Shown here: positions 55,601-62,893 of the stretch, one piece after another
Layout of the letters: each line of letters opens with the position of its first letter
Numbering within the stretch: the first letter of the stretch is position 1
Origin: a bacterium
GTDB taxonomy: Bacteria > Electryoneota > RPQS01
Direction of reading: 5' to 3'
NCBI GenBank assembly: GCA_023382385.1
Contig: JAHDVH010000004.1
Span: forward strand, 124,001 to 188,000
DNA length: 64,000 nt
Made by a program: the position numbers and the translations under genes
Notes under the pieces: model-generated
What the model was told of the DNA's origin: nothing
The model's database searches: none
The model's input: the letters and a program-made list of their open reading frames with translations, nothing else

Positions 55601-55707
55601 CATCATTCTATGTCAAGCTTGACGGCTGGGTGGCTGCGCTCGGGCAACTCGTCCACCGAAAGAATGTGCCTCGACAAATCGCTGAGTCACGCGGAGATTT
55701 TGCGTAG
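52609..55707 (+). CDS. RND-family (HAE1-type) efflux pump
   Basis: A 1032-residue AcrB-like pump. It starts MNITEVCVRKPVFAWMLMAG with TM1, then ISQFPDVDFPTITVSTSWEGAAPEVIE, a hallmark of hydrophobe/amphiphile RND pumps. TM4 has GIVVDDAIMVLENIVRHAEMG with the proton-relay Asp pair; the second half repeats the fold with GIVKKNSIILVDYANQRR and RLRPILMTSIATMMAAIPPALGLGPG. It probably works with the adaptor encoded just upstream and with a TolC-type channel, likely the one encoded divergently at 49749. A terminator follows 30 bp downstream. Confidence 0.9.
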   Translation: MNITEVCVRKPVFAWMLMAGIVLFGIIALSRIGISQFPDVDFPTITVSTSWEGAAPEVIEHDVVEVIEEAVAQVEGVRSITSTSRQGSANVTVELDLSRDVDLALQDVQTKVARAARRLPNDIDPPTVSKSNPEDNPIMWIGLSGPFPQQLLSDVARYQIRDKLQTIPGVGEINLGGWLDRNIRIWIDAAKLDAKGLTVSDVVSALRREHVELPAGRLENSGREVSVRVMGEALDLKALNDIVVRDTPGAEVYLRDVAIVEDGFEDVRRLTRVNGSPAMGMGIRKQRGANAVAVAEAVKAQMAEIRKTLPDGMELEVNFDSTVFIAESVHEIQLELILSVILTALVCWLFLGSMSNAINVILAIPMSLLGTIAVIYFLGFTLNTFTLLGLALAVGIVVDDAIMVLENIVRHAEMGKDRVTAALEGTKEITFSAFSATLAVVAIFVPVVFMEGVIGRFFLQFGVTLCVAILLSYLEAVTLAPARCAQILDVSRENRNRLAAWADRVFSKSEKGYARWLNKALRRPGLILSGALTIFLASMIVLKLLPSEFVPSQDQSRLMVRLQTAVSSSINETDNLFQKVEEKIEKYPEIRRSLALVGGFGGSQSGGVIFVTLAPPRERTQTQAEFAAMLRRDLNSIPGVRAVVQDLSQQGFTAQRGFPVEFALLGPDWKTLEHLSSDVIQKLNASGLVVDVDSDYRIGVPELRIQPDRARCADLGISVEDVATAINSLIGGERVGKYSAGGRRVDVRMRLLAEQRRSVQDISRLRVRSRSGELIPLSSLIAYEELPALQAITRKDRERAISVFANVAPGYSQQEAIAFVEQLTDDLPPGYRTQLSGSSVAFKESFSGLVFALIMGIMVAYMVLASQFNSFSHPITILTILPLSVVGAAAALLIAGKSLNIFSMIGLLLLMGIVKKNSIILVDYANQRRSRAAGALEAMKQAGPIRLRPILMTSIATMMAAIPPALGLGPGTEIRSPMAIAVIGGVLVSTALSLFVVPSFYVKLDGWVAALGQLVHRKNVPRQIAESRGDFA

Positions 55708-55737
55708 ACTTTGAGGATTGAGAAAAGTAGAGATTGA

Positions 55738-55763
55738 GAGGCCTGCCCATAAGGGCAGGCCTC
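55738..55763. terminator. Bidirectional terminator between RND pump and heme-porin genes
   Basis: A perfect 11-bp stem GAGGCCTGCCC / GGGCAGGCCTC with an ATAA loop, between convergent genes. It lacks a T-tract, but its stability and placement support a terminator. Confidence 0.65.
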
Positions 55764-55802
55764 AACTCATTCACGCTATCCATGCCTTCACATTAGCGAA
55801 CA

Positions 55803-56960
55803 TCAGAAGGCAGCAATGAAACCCATGACCCCGCGGTGCTCTGTGTTCTCAAGATCATTTGTATAACCCGCAACGAGGCGTATGTTTGTTCTGAGCATGT
55901 ATCCTGCATCCAACGAGATCGTCCGGTACTGAGTCATCGCCGGGTCGTAGTCAACTTCTACGTGATTGTAGAGCAGAACGCCGTACCACTTGCTCTTGTC
56001 ACCGCGAGGTGTCCAGATCAGCTCACCAAAACCGCCCTGCATGGTAGATTCTCTGGCGTTCGTGGTGATGAACGGATTCATATCCTTGCGCCACAGATAT
56101 TGCAGATTCAGTTCAAGCTTGTCCTGATACGCCAAAGTCATGTCGGGACCCGCCATCGTAATTTCGTTTGTGGACGCACGTCCTTCCTTGCCCCAGTATC
56201 CGAATGCGCCGATTCGTACACCTTCCGCCGCATCCTGCGTAATGCGCCCGAGGAAGGTTTTGTACTTATCGTCGTCGTAAACGCGGTTCTCGGCAGGCCC
56301 GATGCCATTGCCATTCAACACCTCGATGATGACATCGGTCTTGCTTGGCAAACTGTAGGTCAGCATGAGTCCACGATCGTAGGTCAGATTTATGGATGAA
56401 TTGCCGGGCCGCACGCGATAGGCTTCATAGTCCTCAAAACTCAAGCGCAGCTCCCGCTTGAACAATGGATCAGACGCCTGAAACTGCCCCGCGTAAATAT
56501 CCAGATCGGAGCCGCCAACATTGTTAAACATCAGAAAGGCATCTTCCACTCCTGCAACTTCGCCGCGCTCGTTGAAGAAGAAGTAAAAGTAGTATGCTAC
56601 GTCCTTGGTCAGTGCACCGCCCGAGAGGATTTTCAGGATCCACGGTGTGGAGAGATCAAGCTCCTGATCAGTGTCACTACGGTATTGTCCATAACCTTCG
56701 AAGCGGAGTGCAAACGGTAAATCGCGTATGAGCGAGAGATCCTTGTCTCCTGTGTCATTGTAGTAGCGTGGTGTTTCTTTGTCCTTGAAGACAAATCCGT
56801 CGCCGGCAAACTCATCACCTGCCGCCTTTAGTCGAGGAAACGGTGCGTGACATGTTTTGCAGGACATCGAGTAGGTACGGGCGAACGCGGGAATGGCAAA
56901 GGTGTCTGTTGCCGCGAGCAGTATCGCCAGCAGGGTCGCGAGTAAAATGTATGACTTCAT
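55803..56960 (-). CDS. Outer-membrane barrel-like protein with an N-terminal heme-binding motif
   Basis: A 385-residue exported protein. After the signal peptide (1-~22) comes one CxxCH heme site (Cys34-Cys37-His38, SMSCKTCHAPFPRLKAAGDEF), then an aromatic-rich beta-strand pattern to the end (AYYFYFFFN, LRLSFEDYEAYRVRPG, LELNLQYLWRK, VAGYTND ... FIAAF), which fits a porin-like barrel. The C-terminal Phe fits an outer-membrane barrel. It may anchor a heme at the barrel mouth and take part in electron transfer with the pentaheme cytochrome encoded 10 bp upstream. The ATG at 56960 follows AAGGAG by 6 bases; the frame runs 6 codons further up. Confidence 0.65.
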   Translation of the reverse strand: MKSYILLATLLAILLAATDTFAIPAFARTYSMSCKTCHAPFPRLKAAGDEFAGDGFVFKDKETPRYYNDTGDKDLSLIRDLPFALRFEGYGQYRSDTDQELDLSTPWILKILSGGALTKDVAYYFYFFFNERGEVAGVEDAFLMFNNVGGSDLDIYAGQFQASDPLFKRELRLSFEDYEAYRVRPGNSSINLTYDRGLMLTYSLPSKTDVIIEVLNGNGIGPAENRVYDDDKYKTFLGRITQDAAEGVRIGAFGYWGKEGRASTNEITMAGPDMTLAYQDKLELNLQYLWRKDMNPFITTNARESTMQGGFGELIWTPRGDKSKWYGVLLYNHVEVDYDPAMTQYRTISLDAGYMLRTNIRLVAGYTNDLENTEHRGVMGFIAAF

Positions 56961-56970
56961 GCCCGACTCC

Positions 56971-58320
56971 TTATCCAATAATCTTGATGCTTGTGCTCTG
57001 CTTGTTCACAACGATGATCTCCGTCTCTTCCTTCGGAACCTGCAGGAACTCTGCAACAGGAATCACAAGACGGCAGTAGTTCATCGTTGCAGTGAATGTC
57101 AGGGGACCATCCGATACGGAGTCCGGTATCCTGAACGAGAACGTCTCCAGTTTCGTTTCGCGAGGTGCAAACCTGTAATCCACACCAAGGGACTTCGTGT
57201 TCCACTGCTGGATGGTCATGCGGCCCTGCGGATCAAAGTAAGGCATACGGAAAATTCGGTCTCCGATGGGAACTCCGTCTCGCTGCACGCCTTTAAAGTT
57301 CGGGATGTCGAGTGCAATACCCATGTCCTGATAGGCGAGTATGTCTGCCGCAATTGTATACTCTTCTCCCGCAAATCCTTTCTTGTCCACCGGTATATGG
57401 TAGACATTGCCTTTACTGTCGATCGCTTCAACATGCAGCCAGACAATTCTATCTTCTACGGATCCGGTTGGAAACTTATGACCAGTCTTCTGATTAAACA
57501 GGGCGATGGTCAGCTTGACCGGATCGCCTGGTTCGGCTTCGGTGATATCGGGATAGATTCGGATTTCGACCGTTCCTTGCACTTTTGTCGGATCATGAGC
57601 ACCGTGAAACAGATGCAGCCGTGCATCATCATGCACTTTCCCCATGGCGGCTGTCAGCATCGGCGCTTTCGTCATGTGGCAATCCTGACATCGCACGCCT
57701 TCTTTGGCGTATGGGCCTTCGCTCCACTCGAGGTGCGTTGACTTCACCCAGATTCCGTAGGGATCCTTTTCGTTGTGGCAGGTTCCACAAAAGGCGGCCT
57801 CCGCAAGGAATGCGGACTTGGCAATATCGTGTTCGGGGGATACCCCTTCTGATCGCGGGCCGTATTTGGTTGCGCCGGGATTGACCATGTAATTGAAGTT
57901 GAATGGTGTGTCCCCGGCGTGGCCAGTTATTGTGTGACAAATGTCACAACTAACCGATTCATTTGCGCGGCTGCCCTCTTCCGGACGAGGCGGCGGTACA
58001 TCTCCTGCCAGAAAGGAAAGTGGCGCATGGCATCCATTGCAGCCAGCTTTGACTTCCGCGACAATCGGGTCTTTCTCAGCGTGGGGAACAGCCAGTTTGA
58101 AGTATTCAATCTCGTCCCACGGATGGGTATAGCACTGTGACATCATGGCTTGCTCCCATTGACGGTGGATATCGCCATGGCAGGACGTCCCGCAATAAGA
58201 TGCCTCACCGAAGTCGGAGTACTTGCGCGTCCCGAGGGCCTCTCCACCGGCAGGCGTTGCCGCAAGGAGATTTGCAGTGACAACGACATTTACAAATAAA
58301 GCAATAATTATTCTACGCAT
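56971..58320 (-). CDS. Pentaheme c-type cytochrome (cytochrome c554-like)
   Basis: A 449-residue periplasmic cytochrome with a signal peptide (1-~21). Five heme sites: CGTSCH (43-48, CX3CH), CNGCH (94-98), CDICH (125-129), CGTCH (178-182) and CQDCH (211-215). The spacing of the first ~220 residues recalls cytochrome c554/multiheme nitrogen-cycle proteins. The second half (~245-449) is a beta-rich domain with many acidic and aromatic residues (VEIRIYPDITEAEPGDPVKL, GHKFPTGSVEDRIVWLHVEA) found in some multiheme proteins. It has GGAG seven bases ahead of ATG and a CRP-like palindrome 20-35 bases upstream. The electron donor or acceptor is not known. Confidence 0.8.
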   Translation of the reverse strand: MRRIIIALFVNVVVTANLLAATPAGGEALGTRKYSDFGEASYCGTSCHGDIHRQWEQAMMSQCYTHPWDEIEYFKLAVPHAEKDPIVAEVKAGCNGCHAPLSFLAGDVPPPRPEEGSRANESVSCDICHTITGHAGDTPFNFNYMVNPGATKYGPRSEGVSPEHDIAKSAFLAEAAFCGTCHNEKDPYGIWVKSTHLEWSEGPYAKEGVRCQDCHMTKAPMLTAAMGKVHDDARLHLFHGAHDPTKVQGTVEIRIYPDITEAEPGDPVKLTIALFNQKTGHKFPTGSVEDRIVWLHVEAIDSKGNVYHIPVDKKGFAGEEYTIAADILAYQDMGIALDIPNFKGVQRDGVPIGDRIFRMPYFDPQGRMTIQQWNTKSLGVDYRFAPRETKLETFSFRIPDSVSDGPLTFTATMNYCRLVIPVAEFLQVPKEETEIIVVNKQSTSIKIIG

Positions 58321-58339
58321 AGAAACACTCCGTGATTTA

Positions 58340-58355
58340 TGTGAATAATTTCACA
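58340..58355. promoter_or_regulatory. CRP/FNR-superfamily-like operator upstream of the cytochrome gene
   Basis: TGTGAATAATTTCACA fits the CRP consensus TGTGA-N6-TCACA exactly, with 6-bp perfect arms. It lies 20 bases upstream of the cytochrome start codon. A CRP/FNR-family regulator, several of which respond to oxygen or nitric oxide, is a plausible controller of this respiratory pair. No gene for such a factor is in the window. Confidence 0.55.
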
Positions 58356-58530
58356 AGTATGGGTAACACATAACTGTTTAGCGATTAGGTCTAGGACCTA
58401 CGCGTACAATAATTTAGCCACGTTCAGAGAGAAAATCAATTCCTGCGAGAGAGACGAGTTGCGGCCCTCAAGCACACCGCGTAGCAATAACTGAACAATC
58501 CGACTGCATATGCTCCTGGGACCAGTTCTC

Positions 58531-58980
58531 TTATAACAATCCGGGGGTATTCTCCAGCAAGCGGCGGCGATGCTCTTCGCGCATTAAGAGCAAATCTGCA
58601 ATCGATGTAGATGTGAGGAACTGCTCGATCGCGCCCTTGGTCTGCTTCCATCTTTGATGCACACAGCACGCGGTTTCGTCACTGCAGACTCCACAACCTA
58701 ACAGGCAGTCCTGGGCAAGTGTCAGTCCGTCATACAAGAGGAAGATGTCATTTAGCGAGATTTCTGCGGGACTTCTGGCAAGTGAAAAACCGCCACCCGG
58801 TCCTCGCGCGGCCAAGACGATACCGCTTGCAGAAAGCTCTTGAAGCAATTTGGACAGATAAGGAGCGGGGAGATTCTCGCCTCTTGCGATTTCGGTTGCG
58901 AGCACGGGGCCTCTTGCCTGGTTCTGCGCAAGATACACGAGAGCGCGTATTGCGTAACTGGTCGGTTTAGAAAAAATCAT
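58531..58980 (-). CDS. Rrf2-family regulator with Cys cluster
   Basis: A 149-residue Rrf2-type regulator: winged helix with SYAIRALVYLAQNQ, AEIARGENLPAPYLSKLLQEL and ARGPGGGFSLAR, followed by CLLGCGVCSDETACCVH, the cysteine-rich loop that holds an Fe-S cluster in IscR/NsrR/RsrR relatives. Iron-sulfur, nitric-oxide or redox sensing is therefore likely. It starts about 90 bp from the end of the TauE gene of the molybdopterin operon and 210 bp from the cytochrome gene, so it could control either. Confidence 0.85.
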   Translation of the reverse strand: MIFSKPTSYAIRALVYLAQNQARGPVLATEIARGENLPAPYLSKLLQELSASGIVLAARGPGGGFSLARSPAEISLNDIFLLYDGLTLAQDCLLGCGVCSDETACCVHQRWKQTKGAIEQFLTSTSIADLLLMREEHRRRLLENTPGLL

Positions 58981-59073
58981 CGTGGTCGTTCAATTGTTAC
59001 ATTCACGCTACATCCATTGAATAGACAAACCATCACACCGCGCAGGAGGTGACACACCAAAGAAACGTGAAGA

Positions 59074-59829
59074 TCAAAAAGCCGTGTACGCAAGTTTAGC
59101 CGCGGCGACCAAAAGCACAAGAGCCAGCATTCGTCTCAGCATCACTCCGCCGAAGTGCTTTGATCCCAGGTGCGATCCTAACAGTCCGCCTGCGAAAGCG
59201 GCAGCAATTAACCCGATTGCAGGGCTTACAGTCAAATTACCCGTGATTGCGCGGCCCGCAATTCCCGAGAGAGAATTGACCAAGATGAACAGCGCCGATA
59301 ATGTGCCGGCCGATTTCACCGTTGTCCAACGAAGCAGAAGAGCGATCGGACTGAGGAATATCCCCCCGCCTACTCCGACGATTCCGGAGATAAGCCCAAT
59401 GCCCGACCCTGTGCCGGCAAGTACAAAGGGATGCGGCCGAACGAGTTCGTAGCTCTCGGCAGGACGAAGATCTATGATAAGCCGCAACGCAATAGCGAAT
59501 AACGCGACCGCAAGCAGAAGATTATAGAAAACATTTGCCGAAACCACCGCTCCTCCCATGAATGAAAAGGGTACGGAGGCGAGTACAAGCAGCCAGGAAA
59601 AGTTTGGAAGCTTGTGACCATTCCGCCAGAAAGACCAGAATGCAAGCGAGGACACCAGTACATTAAGGACCAGCGCGGTTCCCGACAGCTGCGCGACAGG
59701 TAACGAAAACAAGGCCAGAATTGCAAGGTATCCTGATGCGCCGCCATGTCCTACCGAGGAGTAAATAGCCGCGACGAGAAACACCAAAGCGAGCAGCGGA
59801 AATGAACTGAGTACTGCCGAGTCAACCAT
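59074..59829 (-). CDS. TauE/SafE-family membrane transporter
   Basis: A 251-residue inner-membrane protein with about eight TM segments; family features are AIYSSVGHGGASGYLAILAL, GLISGIVGVGGGIFLSPIALLL and LLGSHLGSKHF. Members export sulfite, sulfoacetate or other anions or sulfur compounds. It starts 4 bp after the moeA stop in the molybdenum-cofactor operon, so it may export a by-product (sulfite, for example) of a molybdoenzyme pathway or take part in molybdate or sulfur handling. The substrate is not resolvable. Confidence 0.85.
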   Translation of the reverse strand: MVDSAVLSSFPLLALVFLVAAIYSSVGHGGASGYLAILALFSLPVAQLSGTALVLNVLVSSLAFWSFWRNGHKLPNFSWLLVLASVPFSFMGGAVVSANVFYNLLLAVALFAIALRLIIDLRPAESYELVRPHPFVLAGTGSGIGLISGIVGVGGGIFLSPIALLLRWTTVKSAGTLSALFILVNSLSGIAGRAITGNLTVSPAIGLIAAAFAGGLLGSHLGSKHFGGVMLRRMLALVLLVAAAKLAYTAF

Positions 59830-59833
59830 GAAT

Positions 59834-61048
59834 TCAACTCCAGCTTATTGGGAGCACGTCTACCAAGGCTCGTGCTTCTATTGTGCGCGGCTCTCCGTCA
59901 AATATGATGAAAGCGTTTGCAGAGACAAGTCCACCAAGCATATGGGATTCTTGACCTGTGCAGGGAGCCACAAATTCGGTATTGCCATCTCGGAAAGTCT
60001 TTGCGCGAACGAATTCAGTGCGCGAGGTTCGCTTGCTTATTGAAGTGTTTAGGATTGCTGCATGCGGGGCAATGTGCTCGCTTGCGGCGCCCGACATGAA
60101 CTTGAGTGCTGGTTTGACGAAGAGCAGATACGTAACCAAAGCTGAGACAGGATTGCCCGGCAAGCCAAACACAGGTTTCCCATTCAAAGTTGCAAAGACC
60201 GTCGGCTTCCCCGGTTTGATGCTCACCTTGTCAAATAGAATTGTCCCGCCGAGACTCAATATAGCGGGTTTCACATAATCCAAGTCACCGACCGATGCGC
60301 CACCTGAAGTGATAATAACATCACACGAACTAAGAACCTCTTCAATGCGGTTTCTGATTGCTGCTTCATCGTCTGGGCATCGATACACCACGATATGATG
60401 AATACCGAGTTCTGATAACGCAGTCATCAGGGCATAGCGATTTGAGTCATAGATCTGTGCGCTGTCAAGCGATTCGCCAAGCTCAACAAGTTCGCTTCCG
60501 GTAATGATGAGTGCAACGCGAGGTTTCCTGAACACGGACACTTCCGCAGCACCGAGAGTTGCAGCCAAACCGATTGCCGCGGGTGATAACCTTGTTGCTT
60601 TCGACAGGCAAATGTCCCCATATCGAAATTCTTCGCCTGCTCTTCGAACATTCGAATTAGATTTCAAAGGCTGTCTTAAGTGAATTGTTTCTTCTTCAAT
60701 CGACACATCCTCGATCATGACAACTGCATCGGCACAAGGAGGGAGCATCGCGCCCGTGAATATGCGCAACGCACACCCAGGCTGAACCGGTGCGTCGGGA
60801 AAGCTGCCTGTCTTGACCGTGCCGATGACTTTCAGCTTACAGGGGTTTTCCATGTCTGCGTGTGCTGTATCACTGGCAAGCACCGCAAAACCGTCCACGG
60901 CGCTATGGTCGAAACGCGGAAGAGGGAACGGTGAGCAAACATCTTGAGCAAGGTAGCGATTGTGCGCCTCTGCGAGCGCAATCACTTCAACCGACAACGT
61001 CTGAACGTTTGCACGAATTATTCGTTGCGCTTCTGGAACACTCAGCAT
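59834..61048 (-). CDS. moeA: Molybdopterin molybdotransferase MoeA
   Basis: A 404-residue cytoplasmic enzyme inserting molybdenum into adenylylated molybdopterin. MoeA hallmarks: VCSPFPLPRFDHSAVDGFAV in domain 1, RIFTGAMLPPCADAVVMIEDV, ALIITGSELVELGE and YDSNRYALMTALSELG in the MoCF-binding domain, IITSGGASVGDLDYVKP, and VFGLPGNPVSALVTYLLF. Domain 4 follows to the end. It lies one base after the moaC-moaB fusion gene and 4 bp before the TauE-type gene. ATG at 61048 begins the normal family N-terminus. Confidence 0.92.
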   Translation of the reverse strand: MLSVPEAQRIIRANVQTLSVEVIALAEAHNRYLAQDVCSPFPLPRFDHSAVDGFAVLASDTAHADMENPCKLKVIGTVKTGSFPDAPVQPGCALRIFTGAMLPPCADAVVMIEDVSIEEETIHLRQPLKSNSNVRRAGEEFRYGDICLSKATRLSPAAIGLAATLGAAEVSVFRKPRVALIITGSELVELGESLDSAQIYDSNRYALMTALSELGIHHIVVYRCPDDEAAIRNRIEEVLSSCDVIITSGGASVGDLDYVKPAILSLGGTILFDKVSIKPGKPTVFATLNGKPVFGLPGNPVSALVTYLLFVKPALKFMSGAASEHIAPHAAILNTSISKRTSRTEFVRAKTFRDGNTEFVAPCTGQESHMLGGLVSANAFIIFDGEPRTIEARALVDVLPISWS

Positions 61049-61049
61049 G

Positions 61050-61982
61050 TTACATGTCTTTCACTTTTGGCCGTTCGTGTCCACCACCCCAGATCATTTG
61101 AAAAGCATGCAGCATGCCGGGAAACAGAGCATCGAGCGATTCCTGCACGCCTCGCTTTGATCCCGGCAGGTTCACAATCAATGTGTTTCCCCGCAGTCCG
61201 GCTCTGGCTCGCGACAACATGGCATACGGGGTTCGCTCCTGTCCGTACGTGCGAATTGCTTCCGGGATACCCGGTACTTCGCGCTCGATGACGTCCTGCA
61301 TCGCTTCCGGTGTCGTATCTCGAGGGCTGAATCCTGTTCCTCCTGTGGTCATGACAAGATCGACATGATCTTCATCGCAGTATTTCTTGAGAGTATCGGC
61401 AATCAGCACCTTATCGTCCGGGACGATTTCATATTTGATAATCTCAAGGCCAAGACTCGAGAGCCGATCGCGGATCAACAACCCGGACGCATCTGACTTC
61501 TTGCCGGCCGCAACGGAGTCTGACATGACCAGAACGGCGGCTCTCAGTGGTTCAGAGAACGCATCTCTGAAGTCTGATTTTCCTCCTTGCTTCTTCAGCA
61601 GTCTGACACTCAGTAACTCCATGTTGTCATCCAGCATTTTGAGCATGTCGTAAACCGTCAATGCTGCAACAGCGGAAGCCGTCATCGCCTCCATTTCCAT
61701 TCCGGTGCGGTAGATACCTTTGACTGTAGCAGTCAGCGTTATTCTATCGTCCGCTACGCTATGCTCGATCTTTATGTATTCAATCGGCACTGGATGGCAG
61801 AAGGGAATGATTTCCGAAGTCTTCTTTGCCGCCATCACACCGGCGACTCTGGCGACCTCGAGCGGATTCCCTTTCGGGACGGTCCCTGCTTTGATTCGCT
61901 CAATGACTTGCGGGGAGACTGTCAAGACTGACTCGGCGACAGCAAACCGAAGTGTCGGGTTTTTTTCTGAAACGTCAATCAT
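61050..61982 (-). CDS. moaCB: MoaC-MoaB fusion, bifunctional molybdenum-cofactor enzyme
   Basis: A 310-residue two-domain protein. Residues 1-~155 are MoaC (cyclic pyranopterin phosphate synthase): TVPKGNPLEVARVAGVMAAK, IPFCHPVPIEY, YRTGMEMEAMTASAVAALTVYDMLK. Residues ~165-310 are MoaB/MogA (molybdopterin adenylyltransferase): VLVMSDSVAAGKKSDASG, DLVMTTGGTGFSPRDTTPEA, NLPGSKRGVQESLDALFPGM. Such fusions are known in Bacteroidetes-type genomes. It couples an early step (after MoaA) to a late step (before MoeA) of the pathway. It is 18 bp downstream of mobA and one base before moeA. Confidence 0.92.
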   Translation of the reverse strand: MIDVSEKNPTLRFAVAESVLTVSPQVIERIKAGTVPKGNPLEVARVAGVMAAKKTSEIIPFCHPVPIEYIKIEHSVADDRITLTATVKGIYRTGMEMEAMTASAVAALTVYDMLKMLDDNMELLSVRLLKKQGGKSDFRDAFSEPLRAAVLVMSDSVAAGKKSDASGLLIRDRLSSLGLEIIKYEIVPDDKVLIADTLKKYCDEDHVDLVMTTGGTGFSPRDTTPEAMQDVIEREVPGIPEAIRTYGQERTPYAMLSRARAGLRGNTLIVNLPGSKRGVQESLDALFPGMLHAFQMIWGGGHERPKVKDM

Positions 61983-62000
61983 GTTAATCCTTCATCTGGG

Positions 62001-62615
62001 TTAGCGAGAAGAATTTTGAAGTATCCTGTTGATTTCCTCTACGTCGCCTGGGGTGTTGCAGCTACGCAGCCGTGTCCAGCTTTCTGGATCGAGGGCGATA
62101 GTTCGGAAGTTTGAGCGCCCAAGTAACTCGCGCAGGGAAGCACGAGGCTGCCGGAGAAGTTGCTCCACGTGTGGGAGAAGAGCTGCGGGATAGAAACCCG
62201 GAAGCGGAGCAATGTTTGTTTCATCCTGATCGCAGAAAACGCACGGCTTATCGTCAATCTCAGCATGAAGACGATTGAGCAATTGCGTGGTCAGTAGAGG
62301 CTGATCACATGCTGCTACTATATAATAGGAAGCGATACCGCTGCTTAACAAGCTCAAGAGTGCACCAACTGGACCCCGTTCAGGCACTTTGTCGGGGATG
62401 ATGCGGAGGTCGGGATGACAGGAAATCTCGATTCCTTCCGCATGACCAAGAACACAGCACGGTCCAGCAGTCTGCTTCACGATAGAATAGACGCGCTCAA
62501 ACATTGTTTCACCTGTACTTAGCCGTGTTCCTGCCTTGGGACTTCCCATTCGAGAGCTCTTTCCGCCAGCCAAAATCGCCGAGGCAATCAGCACATTTGT
62601 CTCTGATAAAATCAT
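62001..62615 (-). CDS. mobA: MobA-like molybdenum-cofactor guanylyltransferase
   Basis: A 204-residue nucleotidyltransferase: the N-terminal LIASAILAGGKSSRMGSPK (GG-x-S-x-RMG-x-DK-type loop), PDKVPERGPVGALLSLLS, and IVAACDQPLLTTQLLNRL with the metal-binding Asp. It should convert Mo-molybdopterin to the guanine-dinucleotide form for DMSO-reductase-family enzymes. The Lys in SPK replaces the more usual GxDK triplet. The ATG at 62615 gives the normal start; the frame is open 12 codons upstream. First gene of the Moco operon; the divergent Rrf2 gene starts 278 bp away. Confidence 0.82.
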   Translation of the reverse strand: MILSETNVLIASAILAGGKSSRMGSPKAGTRLSTGETMFERVYSIVKQTAGPCCVLGHAEGIEISCHPDLRIIPDKVPERGPVGALLSLLSSGIASYYIVAACDQPLLTTQLLNRLHAEIDDKPCVFCDQDETNIAPLPGFYPAALLPHVEQLLRQPRASLRELLGRSNFRTIALDPESWTRLRSCNTPGDVEEINRILQNSSR

Positions 62616-62838
62616 GTTTGTTATTAAGATACGCGAAGTCTTAAGAACCAACCAAGGACAGTCACGCTACTCCAATATACTGTTGATGCTGTGGACCGAT
62701 TGGACGTGGAATCTCGTGCGCTTTGAGGCATGATGAGGGGACTCAGGCCACAATAATCGAGCAGTGTTTCGGTGACTTCTTTGGGTAAGTTATTGAAAAT
62801 AATTATTTAATCTTACTTTCTGGGTCTCTCTGTGGTGC

Positions 62839-62867
62839 TTGACAACAGGCCCAATATAGTATATATT
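62839..62867 (+). promoter_or_regulatory. Sigma70-type promoter of the Rrf2-moaA pair
   Basis: TTGACA (62839-62844), a 17-base spacer and TATATT (62862-62867); transcription should start near 62874, 20 bases before the Rrf2 ATG. No clear ribosome-binding site is present in the short leader. Confidence 0.65.
62853..62867. promoter_or_regulatory. Palindrome overlapping the -10 box, candidate Rrf2 operator
   Basis: AATATAGTATATATT has 6-bp perfect arms (AATATA / TATATT) around GTA and covers the -10 box, so a bound repressor would block the promoter. Preceded by CC, it matches CCAATATAC at 62672-62680 nearer the mobA operon, a possible second half-site. Autoregulation by the Rrf2 protein is inferred. 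Confidence 0.45.
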
Positions 62868-62893
62868 CGGATAAAAAGATACACTACTCTTTA

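Noticed and set aside
56893-57741. 282-residue open frame on the plus strand across the cytochrome gene
   Set aside because: It runs antisense over the heme-containing coding region and has no domain.
62616-62893. Molybdenum-cofactor riboswitch between mobA and the Rrf2-moaA pair
   Set aside because: The region could suit one, but no matching conserved structure could be recognised and the predicted moaA leader is only ~20 bases long.
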